From Nephrocerus scutellatus (taxonomy: Eukaryota > Arthropoda > Insecta > Diptera > Pipunculidae), in the NCBI GenBank assembly GCA_947095585.1, contig OX352764.1, forward strand, positions 1,411,001 through 1,475,000: a stretch of DNA of 64,000 nucleotides, in the 5' to 3' direction. The translations under genes and the position numbers were made by a program. This document shows, one piece after another, positions 23,701 through 34,590 of the stretch; the stretch's first letter is position 1; each line of letters opens with the position of its first letter. The notes beneath the pieces are model-generated. The model was not told the origin of the DNA. It did not search any database and saw only the letters and a list, made by a program, of their open reading frames with translations.

Positions 23701-24414
23701 TTAATTTATTACATAACGAAACGATTTTTTTAAAACTGAAGTAATTTTTAAAATTATACACTGCGGTTCACTAGATTAGAGGCACCTCATTTTGGGAGAT
23801 AAGATTGATATGTCATCAGTTAAACGAGTATGTCAGGAAAGAAGAAAAAAGCAATCCATAAAAAATAAAATTGTTCATCTAATTTGTCTAATAACCAAGT
23901 GACAGAATGTTGTGACAACTTGTTGATCAAAGCGTAGGTTGCCGTCGACACCAAATAACATAACATCCACTATAAAGGTTGAAAATTAAAAACACATGAG
24001 AAGCACTGCGCGCTTGCGTATGCCCGTCTTGTGGTTAAAATCCACCACTGAATCGTATGAAAGCGCACATAGTGTGTATAGCATGGCGTGATCTAATGCC
24101 GCTATATGGCAAGATTGAAAAAAAATGTATGGGACCCCCCTCGACCCCGCTGCCAGAACACTTTCAAATTTCAATAGAAAGTGTTGTCACCGGAGATACA
24201 CATGTGTGCCAAGTTTTCATAAAATCGGGCTTTGAGAAGTGGGTTAAATATTAATCACAAGATTCCACCAGCTCATCGACTCCCAGACTCACAGACAGAC
24301 AGACAAATGCCGACGAGAAGTTAATATAGAGAATTTAAGAACAAATTATGGTGAAAGTTAGAGTAGTCTGTGGTTAATACAAAATCATATTTTAAAAAAT
24401 ATTAAGATCAATAT

Positions 24415-25650
24415 AACGGTACATTAGAGACCTTTTTGCCAAATGAGTCAGAATGGCATGCATTTGAAACGGTTCTTAAGATAAGAAGCACCTTACAAAT
24501 GAATGAAAAAATTGCTGTTTTGGTTTTTTTATGAAAATTGATTTTCTGTATTGAACTCATACTTCAGATATAATGTTATGTAATGAGTAGAACTACCTTT
24601 CTTCAAGATAACCTCAAAAATTCGATCTTTAATGGAGTTGTACAATGAGGCCAAATAACCGAGTGAAATCTCATTCCAGGTAAGTTTATAACGGCTTCGA
24701 TCAGTGCTTCCTTGTCATCGTATTTTTTTCTACCTTTCTTCTACCTTCCGTATGAGCCCGCCCCAGATATTTTCTGTAATGTTAAGGTCTGGCGAATATG
24801 GGTGCCATGGTAAAAGTTCAACATTTTCATTGAAAACAAACGAGTTTACAATGCGAACGGTGTGTATAGGAGCCTTCATGGCCAATGGTCCAAAGAGATC
24901 GTGGATTATCGGAAGAGCTGATTTCAACACCACTTTGTAGCTATTTTCTGCCATTTTTGAACTTTGTACCACCAAGTCGATGGTGCCATAATAAGATATT
25001 GCAGCACAAACCATTACGCCAGCTTCTCTGCTATGATGGCGTTTTTAAAATAGCTCCTCTTTTCTTAGTTAAAGTTATACCCATCCGATCCATGTAGATT
25101 TAACTTGTTTCCCAGCTATCTAACTTGACCCTTGTTGCACATGCCAGGTCATTTCGCGAATTGTAAGCGTTGTATCTTTCGCGAAGTATTAGGTGGTGGT
25201 TTTTTCTTTAACTTTAGTCGTTTGAGGTATTTGGCACTATGAATCACACAACGAACGGTAGATTTACTTACCAACCGCTACTCTGATTTTAGCTTTCGAA
25301 AACTGGAGGCTGGTGTGGTAATTTTTAATATTTCCTATGCTGTAACGATCGTGGTATTAGTAATTTTTCCCGTACATTTCCAGATCCTTTAAATAATTGC
25401 CAACAGCATGATCACACCGCCTTTTGAATAGCAAACATCTATTTCTACCTTATCTGAAACCATTCTGTTTAACTATTCTTTAAAAAATAAGGCAAAACCT
25501 TTATTTTTTACAAAATTAACTTTTTATGCAAAAAAAAAAATTAACCACTTCAAAAAACAACAATTGTACTTTGACTGCTTCTAATTTTATGAACCAATTT
25601 GTTTGCATGCCATTCTGACTCATTCAGTTAAAGTTTCATAACTAACTACC
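24415..25650 (-). mobile_element. Tc1-like transposon, decayed
   Basis: The minus strand at 25,014-24,730 encodes MVCAAISYYG, FNENVELLPWHPYSPDLNIT and ENIWGGL. This is the end of a Tc1-family DDE transposase, including the SPDLN.IEN..G box. Matching inverted ends contain AATGAGTCAGAATGGCATGC on the left (24,441-24,461) and its complement on the right (25,603-25,624). The N-terminal half is frame-broken. Non-autonomous today. Confidence 0.75.
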
Positions 25651-25699
25651 GTTAGCTTCTTCTCTTAAAATGTTGGAATTCACCATTGCATTCAACATG

Positions 25700-27030
25700 C
25701 GCTAACATCTATACTCTTCAAGGTCATGGAAACCCTGCTTAATCGTAAGCTTATGCAATACCTTGAATCACGTGAAATCCTTAGTGACCAGCAGTATGGT
25801 TTTCGTCGGCAGCGTTCTACAGGTGACCTGATGGCTTATCTCACTGAAAAGTGGAACCAGTATATTCACAAATTTGGAGAAGTAAAGTTGTTGCACTCGA
25901 TATTTCAAAGGCATTTGACAGAGTCTGGCATCAAGCTCTTTTGTCGAAAATGAATGCTTATGGAATAAATAACACCCTGCTCGATTGGACTAGTAACTAC
26001 CTTTCTCGTATTGGACGGATTCAAATCCAATGTTCACCGCATAAACGCCGGTGTTCCTCAAGGCTCTGTTTTATCTTCGACACTCTTTCTGATTTTCATT
26101 AATGATCTCCTATCCACCACCTCTAATCCAATTCATTCCTTTGCTGACGACAGTACTCTTAGCTTTTCATATGACTTCTCGCTTTCTGCGCGCCCCTCTT
26201 CGTCACAAGTGGAACTTGAACAACAACGTATGTAAAGCACGTTAAATTCTGACCTTGACAGCATAACAAGGTCGGGACTACATAACGCTTCTAAAACCCA
26301 ATGCTGTCTTCTGTCGTCTAAGCGTAATTTAAACCCTTTATCCATGAATGGATCTTGCATCAAAGAAACTGAAAAACTCACAATTCTCGGTATGTGCGTC
26401 AACAACCAGCTTCGTTGGAATGACCACATATTTGCCATCGCCAAAAATGCTGCGAGATGCTTAGGTTTCCTAAAACGGTGCAAGATGTACTTCACTCCTT
26501 AAGATCTGGCTACTAATTACAAGGCGTATACTCGCCCTAAACTTGAATACAACTGTACTGTCTGGGCAGGTGCCCCCAAGACCTCATTGCATCTACTAGA
26601 CAGAGTTCAGACCCGCGCGTTAAAACTTATTGGTGACGTACATATCGCGAAAACAATCGAATCGCTTGAACATCGCAGGAATGTTTCTTGTCTTTCACTG
26701 TTTTATCGCTTTTTCCACAAAAGGTGTTCAAAAGAAATATCCAGATGCATCCCGCCCATTCTCCAACCCATCCGTAATACCCGTGCCTCAACTCGAGCTC
26801 ATGGGTCCACCATTAAGCCTATCTTCGGACGCACTTACCAATTCAGAGATTTCTTCTTTAGCCGCACGATAGTTATGCGGAATGAATTGCCTGATTCTGT
26901 GTTTCCGCTTTTGTATGATCTGCAGTCGTTTAAGACACGTGTGCATAGACATCGCATCTTTTCCTCTCCCTAGCCCACGCTGTGCTAAGCATTATAAGGG
27001 TGCAAACTCCTTTAGCGTGTGTACATGACA
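25700..27030 (+). mobile_element. LINE with reverse transcriptase, 5'-truncated and frameshifted
   Basis: The plus strand reads METLLNRKL, LSDQQYGFRRQRST, VVALDISKAFDRVWH, NAGVPQGSVLSSTLF and HSFADDST, all core RT motifs. A C-terminal region follows (ELPDSVFPLLYDLQSFKTRV) up to the stop near 26,973. Several frameshifts separate these blocks. A direct repeat TGACTGCTTCTAAT at about 25,577 and 27,034 fits its target-site duplication. It resembles the CR1/jockey group of non-LTR elements. Confidence 0.8.
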
Positions 27031-27262
27031 CATGACTGCTTCTAATCTAGTGTACCGCAGTGTATATTATTATGTATGAGAAGTACTCATTTTGATTGAT
27101 TTATAACGAAACAACGAAACGGAAAGGTGCAATATTTCTTGAGGCTGAAGTAAATTTTGAAATTATAGCTCAGATTTTGTCGGAGCTTCACATTAAATTG
27201 TTGTTGTTTTTTTATTAAAAATGCTTCACCGTTTTTAAGAGCATTTCACGGAGAACCGTAAT

Positions 27263-27268
27263 TTTATT
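27263..27268 (-). promoter_or_regulatory. Phosphatase B polyadenylation signal
   Basis: AATAAA on the minus strand about 100 nt past the stop codon. Confidence 0.55.
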
Positions 27269-27366
27269 TAAATAAAACAAAGAACGTAAGCGCATAATTC
27301 GACGCACATGGAATATTGAACGAACGACTAGTGTCATTGCCGTTGGCTTAATGGTCGGTCGACTAA

Positions 27367-30300
27367 TTAGACGTATACGCCAGCAATCCACTTTATAAGG
27401 TCGGTGACGACATCTTGGCTTGGAAGCCTATAGTCGGCGTATGTTTGAATTTCCGGGTTCGTTGATACCCTGAAGGACTTTCCAATGCCCTGTAATGCCT
27501 GCAAAGAAGAGGGAATTGTACAATAAGAGGATATTCAACTCCGTATTCTTTGCTGTAATACTCACCCTCATCGCATCTTCGTCGGTGGTGTCATCACCAG
27601 CAAACACCACATGTGTCTTTTCTGTCCAATCTGTTCCGAATTTATTCTTCAGGATAAAAAGGGCAGCTTCACCTGTGGCAAGAAGATATTAAAATTAATT
27701 CGCAAAAGAGGGGCATTAGAATTCGCATACCTTTGTTCCAATTTACTGGTGGCTTCGCCTCGATAGCTTCATGCGCTTGATTCGCCTTGAATCCATGGGC
27801 TTCGATTATTTTCGCAGCAAGCTTCCTCTGCTCCTCCACTGCTGTATTTGGCGTATCACGATAGTGGTATGTCAGAGAAACTTTTTTATCCTCAACCCAG
27901 GCGCCATTTTTGTTAACCTTTTATAGTCGGCGAAGCAGTAGTGTGGTAAATTAATATTTGAAAATTGTAAAGTGGAATTTTTAATGGGAATGTGTATACC
28001 TTCTCATTGAGCTCCTTGACCAGCTTCTTAAAGGACTTCTGAATCTCGTCTGGCAGCTGGTAGTCATGCCGGGCACCATCTGCCGTTTGAATTTCAATGC
28101 CGTGATTGCCAGCGTAGGTGATGCCTTTGATTCCAATTTTCGCTTGAACATCGTTTATTCCCCTGCCGGATATTACGACCATGAAAACTTTCGGATGTTT
28201 TGCAATTCGGTTCAAAAGTTTTTCCAGTTCAGCTGGCATTGCTGTGTTGTTTGGATTGTCGACGATTGGTGCCAATGTTCCATCGTAATCCAAGAGAACT
28301 GAAATTGTCTTCTTGGGATCTAGGAAACTATTAAATAGCGAAAAGTAAGTTAGCTGCTATGTTTCAAATGTTCTCTTCTGTTAGTACAAATGTTATTAAG
28401 GTATGTTCAGGAAAATTGTGCTAAACTAGTAAATGATTCACAATACAATGAAATTTTTCCCGATTGTAGCGCTCACTAAGGAGAGTGTTTTTTGAAAGTT
28501 CTGCACTCATTAGTGTTGGGCAACCCTGAAAATGAGGGTAGCCATAAATAATTTTACAACGCTAAGAAAATGGGAATATCTCTGGAATAAGGGAGGTAAT
28601 ACAAATTTGGTTAATATCTTGAATAAGGATGAACTAAATCGTGTGCATGTTCTATGCAATAGATTTCTTTAGTTAAGGACGTTAACTACTCCAAAATAAC
28701 AGGCGGCACTATTTAAACAAATCCTGTTCCTAGACAATTTATTTCAGCATTATTCAAGATACGAGGTCAGTTTGATAAGTCAGTGACTTTTTGAATAAAA
28801 GATACTTTTTTAGGCAAAAACGCGTTTTATTTCTCAACATAGTCTCCTTTAAGCTCGATACATTTAGTCCAGCGTTTATCCAATTTTCTTATTCCTTCCA
28901 AATAAAAAGTTTTCTAAAGGCCTTCAAAATAAGTGTTCGTTAGACCCAAATCTCTTAGCGCCCAGCCATTTCTTCAGATTTGAAACATGAAATAGTCGCA
29001 AAGGGCTAAATTTGGAGAATATACTGTTCGTAGCCCAATTTATGCATTTTTGCCATGGTGTGCACCCGTGCATTGTCTTGATGGAACAGCAAAATGCGGA
29101 CGTTTATTCTTCGCATCAATATCGAATCTGTATTCGCCGGTGATCGTTTTACCCTTTTCAAGGTAATCGATGTGAATGACACCGCGTGCATCCATAAAAA
29201 ATGGTGGCCATGACCTCTTTAGGCGACAGACCCACCTTGGCCTTCTTTGGTGCATGTTCACACGGAGAAACCCACTACGCAAAAATTTGATCGGATTGCG
29301 GCTGAATATCACCGCCTTATCAGCACACGAAATTCACTCTTTTCCATTCACGAGACTGTCTGCTCAAACACAAACTCAATGACACAGCTTGCTCAAAATT
29401 TGACTGTAGTCTATCAATAGATGGCAGATGGTGGGATAAGTGTTGCATTTTAAGTTACTGCGTAGAAAAATCAAAAATTCACTGACTTATCAAACTGCCC
29501 TACCACTAATTCCAGATATATTCCCACTTTCTTTAGGTACTAGAACTGGAAAATTCGTTATACAGGGTGTCCCCGAATACGTGCACAATAATTTGGGAAA
29601 CGATTCTTAGGTATATTCGTTGTACCTTAAGGGTCTATCTCCAATGTTGACATCATTATCGAGGATTTAAGAAAAAGCTTACTTTGGTTCACCCTGACCC
29701 ATGTCAACGGAAATTTCTTTGTTAATACTAAAGGTAGAAACTTCGGTTAGGACATTATTTTTAGAAGAAATACCATCTTTTGTAACTGTGTTCAAATAAA
29801 GTTGATATCTTGTTTGAGTCTTCAGATAACCAACTTCAATGCCTGTTCCAGTTTTTTTTGCCCACGCTAATTTTTGACTTTGACGTAAATTTTCTCCAGA
29901 AAATGCTAAATAAACATAACGTTTTACTATTTTTTTCTTATGAAGGTAACAATTATAAAAAAAATGTCCACGCATCACAAGCGCCACATGCGAATTGTAC
30001 CACGAGTCATACGGAACATACGGGATATTAAGAACGCCCATTGAGGTTAAGCTACTCTCAAAATTTTAAATCTCTAGCACGTGTGGAAGGTGGTCGAAAA
30101 CAGGTCAGACCTATTCCAAACATTAAGCCATCTTCCACACATCATCCACCACCACACGTGACTCGCGACACGTGTCATACGTGTGATCTCAGAAATGGCC
30201 CTTAACACTGCTCTCCAGGTCGTGTTGAAGGTGGTTAAAAAGTAACTCAAATAAGTCGAAAAAACCGATAGACAGGAAAAGTCAAGTTAAATAAAAGTTT

Positions 30301-30644
30301 TTAAAAATTGAAGCAGGTCATAGTACAGTGGGACTAGCATTTGTACGAGAGGATCAAATCTTTAAATCAAAATGTACAGAATTTCGGTAAATTTTCTAAA
30401 GAGGTATTAATTTCGAGCCCGAAGGGCGAAGCTTATATTCAGAGGACATGCAATTTTTTTAGCGAACATGTGTAATTTTGTACGTATTGTGTCGATCGCA
30501 AGATTTGAAAGCAAACAAGCAAACATACGCTGACGCGATGTTAATGAAGAAACTTTAAAAATTAACCTCAAACACTCACCCTGGCATGTTCTTCTCGAAC
30601 TCCTCCAAATTGGCTATAACAGGCACAATCCTCTTCTCAGGCAT
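27367..30644 (-). CDS. Trehalose-6-phosphate phosphatase B (single-domain)
   Basis: Second stand-alone trehalose-6-phosphate phosphatase, paralogous to the one at 10-13 kb and on the same strand. Exons: 30644-30580, 28327-28000, 27917-27731, 27672-27566 and 27498-27367, giving 272 aa in phase. The start MPEKR is the only ATG in the opening exon. Motifs: VLLDYDGTLAP (Asp35, Asp37), VISGRG, VNWNKG written here as NWNKG, and FAGDDTTDEDAM; also YAGNHGIE and GAWVEDKK. The third exon is 187 nt, exactly as in copy A. Copy B has one extra intron that splits after DEDAMR. Intron 1 (about 2.25 kb) contains a mariner relic and an unidentified ORF. A minus-strand AATAAA lies at 27268-27263. A hydrophobic reading frame continues 5' of the start but has no ATG. 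Confidence 0.95.
28762..29500 (-). mobile_element. Internally deleted mariner element in phosphatase B intron 1
   Basis: Inverted ends share CAGTTTGATAAGTCAGTGA and are flanked by TA on both sides. The element is only about 740 bp, against about 1.3 kb for an intact mariner. The minus strand encodes DARGVIHIDYLEKGKTITGEY around the first catalytic Asp, then LLFHQDNARVHT in another frame and NLKKWLGAKRFGSNE. The N-terminal third is gone. It is inactive but its termini are well kept. Confidence 0.85.
29679..30041 (-). CDS. Unrecognised 120-codon ORF in intron 1 of phosphatase B
   Basis: An ATG-initiated open frame of 120 codons, on the same strand as the host gene. It begins MGVLNIPYVPYDSWYN and ends MGQGEPK before TAA. 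Composition is balanced, with no low-complexity run, lysine- and tyrosine-rich in an AT-rich stretch. A hydrophobic/aromatic N-terminal third (VALVMRGHFFYNCYLH) is followed by a basic and then polar part. No splice signals tie it to the flanking phosphatase exons. It could be part of an unrecognised mobile or integrated element, an alternative exon, or chance. I cannot assign it to a family. Confidence 0.3.
   Translation of the reverse strand: MGVLNIPYVPYDSWYNSHVALVMRGHFFYNCYLHKKKIVKRYVYLAFSGENLRQSQKLAWAKKTGTGIEVGYLKTQTRYQLYLNTVTKDGISSKNNVLTEVSTFSINKEISVDMGQGEPK
30060..30300. repeat. Single copy of the 140-bp repeat family, inverted
   Basis: Contains GAAGGTGGTTAAAAAG, CACGTGTCATACGTGTGAT and AAGTTAAATAAAAGTTTTTA, complementary to the array at 948-1570. 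Confidence 0.6.
30414..30500 (+). repeat. Fragment of GAAGGGCGAAGC repeat family
   Basis: Begins CGAGCCCGAAGGGCGAAGC and is nearly identical to 14,284 onward for about 60 bp. Confidence 0.65.
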
Positions 30645-33280
30645 GGTATGCGATGTTTCGGTGTCCAGACGTTCACTTATAAGTTCGGCTTCGACGTTGG
30701 CAGTTGTCCGCACAGCGATCACAATTAACAGGTAAAGCAAACGTAGATGGCCGCCCAACACTGAATGAGAACGAACGCAGTGCGCTTTTGTTAGAGTCTT
30801 CTAAATATAAACTCGTATATGATTCTGTCAAAGTTTGTAATTAGCGAAAGCGGTCAACGTGTGTCCCTATACGTTCCTACGACGTCGATTTGAAATGCAG
30901 CCTCAGACTAACGTCTTCGATGACCGTTTCAATGTTCTATATAGGCGTGTAAGGTCTATAGGGCTCACCAAGATGCCTAACCAATTATAAGACGATGACA
31001 AAACAAACGAAACGAAGCGACTAACTATTTGCAAGCGATAAACGCTTCCAGCGACCAGCCGCCGATTATATGACTCTACATATGGTGTGTGTATGTATGT
31101 GTGTGTGTGGGCGCAGTTGGAATCACCACAAAAGAAAATCGAATCAAAGTGTTTTGTGTACAGAAGCGACTATGTATGTGACAGTGACCGAGAGATAACG
31201 TCATAGAACGGCGATAAGAATCGTGAAGCGTTTTCCCAAGGTTTCCATGGCGCTGATGAATGGCTGGGGAGACGGCATCAGAGGAAGTGCAGCTGGACTC
31301 GCTAATAAGTTGTGAAATTCGGAAATAGTTTTATTAAATGCAATTGCTTGTCCGTTTAACACCTCGAACACAGCCGAATTGTGACGCTGTGACTAAACTA
31401 CGAGCAAAAAAAACAACAATAAACGCAAAATTTCCAGAGTACACCGCATCAGCGAGTTGCAATTGTCGTTCAGTTTTGGCTATTAGCCAAGGTCTATACT
31501 CAATTCAATTTATTGGCGAAAACGCCGCACAAAACAACGCGCGACTGTCATCATTAGCCACACAGCCACAACCACAACGCCCGGAATTGGTCAATGATTT
31601 TGTAACTCATAAGTACACATCCCCCCTTTCTTCTGTGGTAAGACACGACAAAGAGTTTGACATAAAAGAGTGGCGATCACATAAATCTCCAGCGACAAAA
31701 AGTGATCGGAAGATTTCGAAATAATAATTACAGAGTTGGTTGAGAAAGCCGACCACGATGATTGTCTCATTGGTTGGAAAACATCGTGATCGTATTATGA
31801 CTGGGAACTGACTGAAGCCAGCAAGCGTCAAGTTCAAGATCAGATCAATTCAGATGGTTGCTGATGAGGACAACAACGGTGACCACTTTAATTCCTTGAC
31901 ATTGGCCTTTACTCTGGACTTTTTTCATAATCTGCAAGTGCAGTTTTGGACCCTTATGCTTAGCAAATGCGTTGGCGTTAAAATAAAGGAGGGGGAAAGG
32001 ATAAGATGTCTATGCTCATGCGTAGGTATACGCCATCAATGCTTTTTCTCGTACCCAGAAGGAAGCAAGGTTCACAGTTCGGTAAAGTGGCGGTGAGATA
32101 CATATTCCCTCAATAATAAGACAAGGTCTAAAGTCTAAAGTTGAAGAGAACCTGTTCCCTCTATCTATCTATCGAAATGTAAATATAGTTAGATGTAAGA
32201 TATAAGTGTGACTCGGCGGGGTGATCGACGCCATCACAAATTATTATTAGACACTCCAAAGCCAAGTTTTTATTGTAATCTTTGTTCCAGATAATTTCCG
32301 TGAGTGCATGAATGACAATTGAGCGATTGGGTCTCGCCTTGAAGAAATGTCGAAACGACAAACAAACACAGATGCACTTCCGCACAAGGTGCATGCACTG
32401 AAGCCGCTCAGCAACTGAGTAATCGGACAGACATCTACATGATGTTTTTTTTTATGATGTATTAGCTGTGTTCCCGCCACACGCTCTTCGACTGATTAAT
32501 TTCGTCCATTTACTTTTAATTAAAATCATTTTTCCGTTTAATTCGGAGGACACTTTACGCCTTCACGCGGGACAAAGCGATGATGTGTACGTACGCTGTG
32601 CGCGCTTTGAATATTCAATGAGGATCGCGTGTGTGTGACAAATAAATATTAATAATATAAATAAAAACAGGAAAATCACTCACTATCTTGATGTTAATTT
32701 TGATTTTTATTTGACTTTAAATTCTGATTGTTAGAGAACTTAGTTCGATAGAGTTTTGTTTGCAGGAGATACTCTTTGTTTGGCAATCGCTATTTGTATA
32801 CGCTCGCCAGCACTGACACACAATGTCACCACTCAGTGCTTTCGAAGCAGCAAACAACTGATGAATTTATAATCTGAAGATACTGATGGAAATGTAGATC
32901 GGAAGCCGAGAACTTTTGAACTGCGAGCTTTTTCCCATCAAACGATCATAGCAGTCGTACAACTTTTTCGGTGTTCGGTGAACTCGATTTTAAAATCACA
33001 TTCACCAGCTTATGGATCGGCTTATAGGCTTATCGTTTGCATTCACATTCGAAGCTATCAGCAGTTTGTATTTTAATTTGAATTTGTTTTTGGTTACGAT
33101 TGTTGTTGTTGTTGCTGTTGTGATTTTCAGCGGGTGAACGACATATAGTCACATGGTTTATTTATGTAATAGATGATAACGCCAGCGTTACCCGGAGTCC
33201 GCCGACCACCCGCTCAAGATCACATCAAGACCCACAAATTGCCAAGAATCGAACTCGTTGCGGACCAATATAAATAAACA
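30645..33280. other. Phosphatase B 5' flank; no gene recognised
   Basis: This is presumed to hold the promoter and 5' UTR of phosphatase B. A minus-strand TTTATATTT lies near 30,805 and TCATTCAGTG near 30,763, too far apart for a standard TATA-initiator pair. A 128-codon plus-strand frame at 31,338-31,724 has no family features. A (GTTGTT)n tract occurs at about 33,101-33,120. Confidence 0.35.
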
Positions 33281-33339
33281 TTTTCGTTAATATTTAAAAT
33301 CCAGCGCCACCTATCGAGTCAAAAAAAAGATAAACATAT

Positions 33340-33557
33340 CGAACCACCAAACCAACATATGTTGGTCTTATGCAACGTTTACAAACTGACAGACAGATAG
33401 AATAGGACTTTTCTTGCTTTCCGTGACAAGTTATTACTCTCGGAACGATTGGCACCCATTCGCGAGAGGTGCTAAATACTTTTGGTGTTACTGGGATTCG
33501 AACCATGTACGCCTGCTCAGTAGCCATGCGCTTTTCCACTGAGCCGCGGCACCCATA
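33340..33557 (-). mobile_element. tRNA-derived SINE
   Basis: The minus strand begins GGTGCCGCGGCTCAGTGGA (A-box-like) and has GGTTCGAATCCC (B box). The shared body CTCTCGCGAATG and GAGAGTAATAACTTGTCACG follows. It belongs to the same family as the copies at 41.2, 43.8, 47.0, 54.1, 55.9 and 56.7 kb. Confidence 0.75.
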
Positions 33558-33674
33558 CGCCCTACGATTAATATAACATAAACCGACACAAATAAATTAG
33601 TAGCTTTGTCTGTACATAGCGCACTAGTCAAATAAAATACAGCTCAGCCCAATACCGGAACCGATACCCCCAAA

Positions 33675-33910
33675 TTACAGGTTCGATTGTTCACCAAGCC
33701 CAACATCTGTAACGTGTTTCGACAATGGGATGGACTGGCCTGCGTACTCTTCGAAATCGCGTTGGAGAAAGTAATCCGAGACTCTGACGTAACAGCGAGA
33801 GGAACAATCCTCTATAAGTCCAGTTAAATACATGCTGCACATAAATGAGAGCAAAATAAAGTACATGGTGGCCACGTCTGCGAGTAGTAGAAGATCCAAC
33901 ATTGGTCGCG
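33675..33910 (+). mobile_element. LINE reverse transcriptase fragment
   Basis: The plus strand reads DGLACVLFEIALEKVIRDSD, then RGTIL and NESKIKYMVATSASSRR. This is the conserved RT palm region of a non-LTR element, with the YADD block deleted between the two parts. Confidence 0.7.
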
Positions 33911-34344
33911 ATTTTTGTCATAACTTATTACGCGCTCTCCTCTTTTCTTGTAGTCATCGATTTTAGGCTGGGACTTGGCTTTGCTCTTTCGTACTTTTGT
34001 CTTTCGGAAGGGAGTGTTTTTACACGCAGCACTCTGAATGGCTTCCACGAGTTTATCGACTTTGTCTTCTTTCTCGTACGGCGTCTTAAATGGCACATTT
34101 AAAGAAGTCTTAGCTAGTTTTGTTAATAGCTAATCTAGTTAATCCTTTTTTTTCCAGACTTTCCCCAATCCTCAAAAAAACAGCTGAGTTGTCTGAGCTG
34201 AGATCATTACATTCTTTGAAGTACGTGAGGAATTTGGAAACCCCTTTTGCGAGGCTGTGTCTTAGACACGGCCGTGTCTTTTGAGCGTGACAACGCTGCC
34301 CGTGACGATAGAAAAGAAAACAAAGATCTTCTTGTCTCATAGTT

Positions 34345-34590
34345 CCCAAAATTCCATACCATAATGACCATATTCCAGAATTGCCATAGGAACAAGTGTA
34401 ATAGTCGCAATTTAGTCCTACATTCCGAATTTCATACGAATCGCTTGAGAAATTGCTTGGTACACAAAATTCCAGACCCTATTGGCCCTATCCCAGAATT
34501 TCCATTGGAAGAAGTCTTATAGTCGCATCTTAGTCCTACATGCCGAATTTTATGCGAATCGCTTGAGATATTGCTTTGTTCCCAAATTCA
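34345..34590. repeat. Inverted-orientation copy of the ~125-bp dimer
   Basis: Two units share AGTCGCATCTTAGTCCTACA, GAATTTCATACGAATCGC and TTGAGAAATTGCTT. They are complementary to 21.56-21.79 kb. Confidence 0.7.

Larger units (their letters stand above)
23756..27064. mobile_element. Nested transposon block with outer inverted repeats
   Basis: The left end CACTGCGGTTCACTAGATTA is mirrored at the right by the complement of CACTGCGGTACACTAGATTA. Each end is flanked by TA, as for Tc1/mariner elements. Inside lie a 24.11-24.34 kb repeat, a Tc1-like transposase relic and a LINE relic. The block looks like successive insertions into an older Tc1-type element. Confidence 0.55.

Noticed and set aside
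30645..30761. Signal-peptide-like extension (LLYLLIVIAV) in frame upstream of phosphatase B
   Set aside because: The frame opens at GTG and contains no ATG before MPEKR; an in-frame stop lies further up. It would be coding only if an unseen exon were spliced on, so I treat it as 5' UTR.
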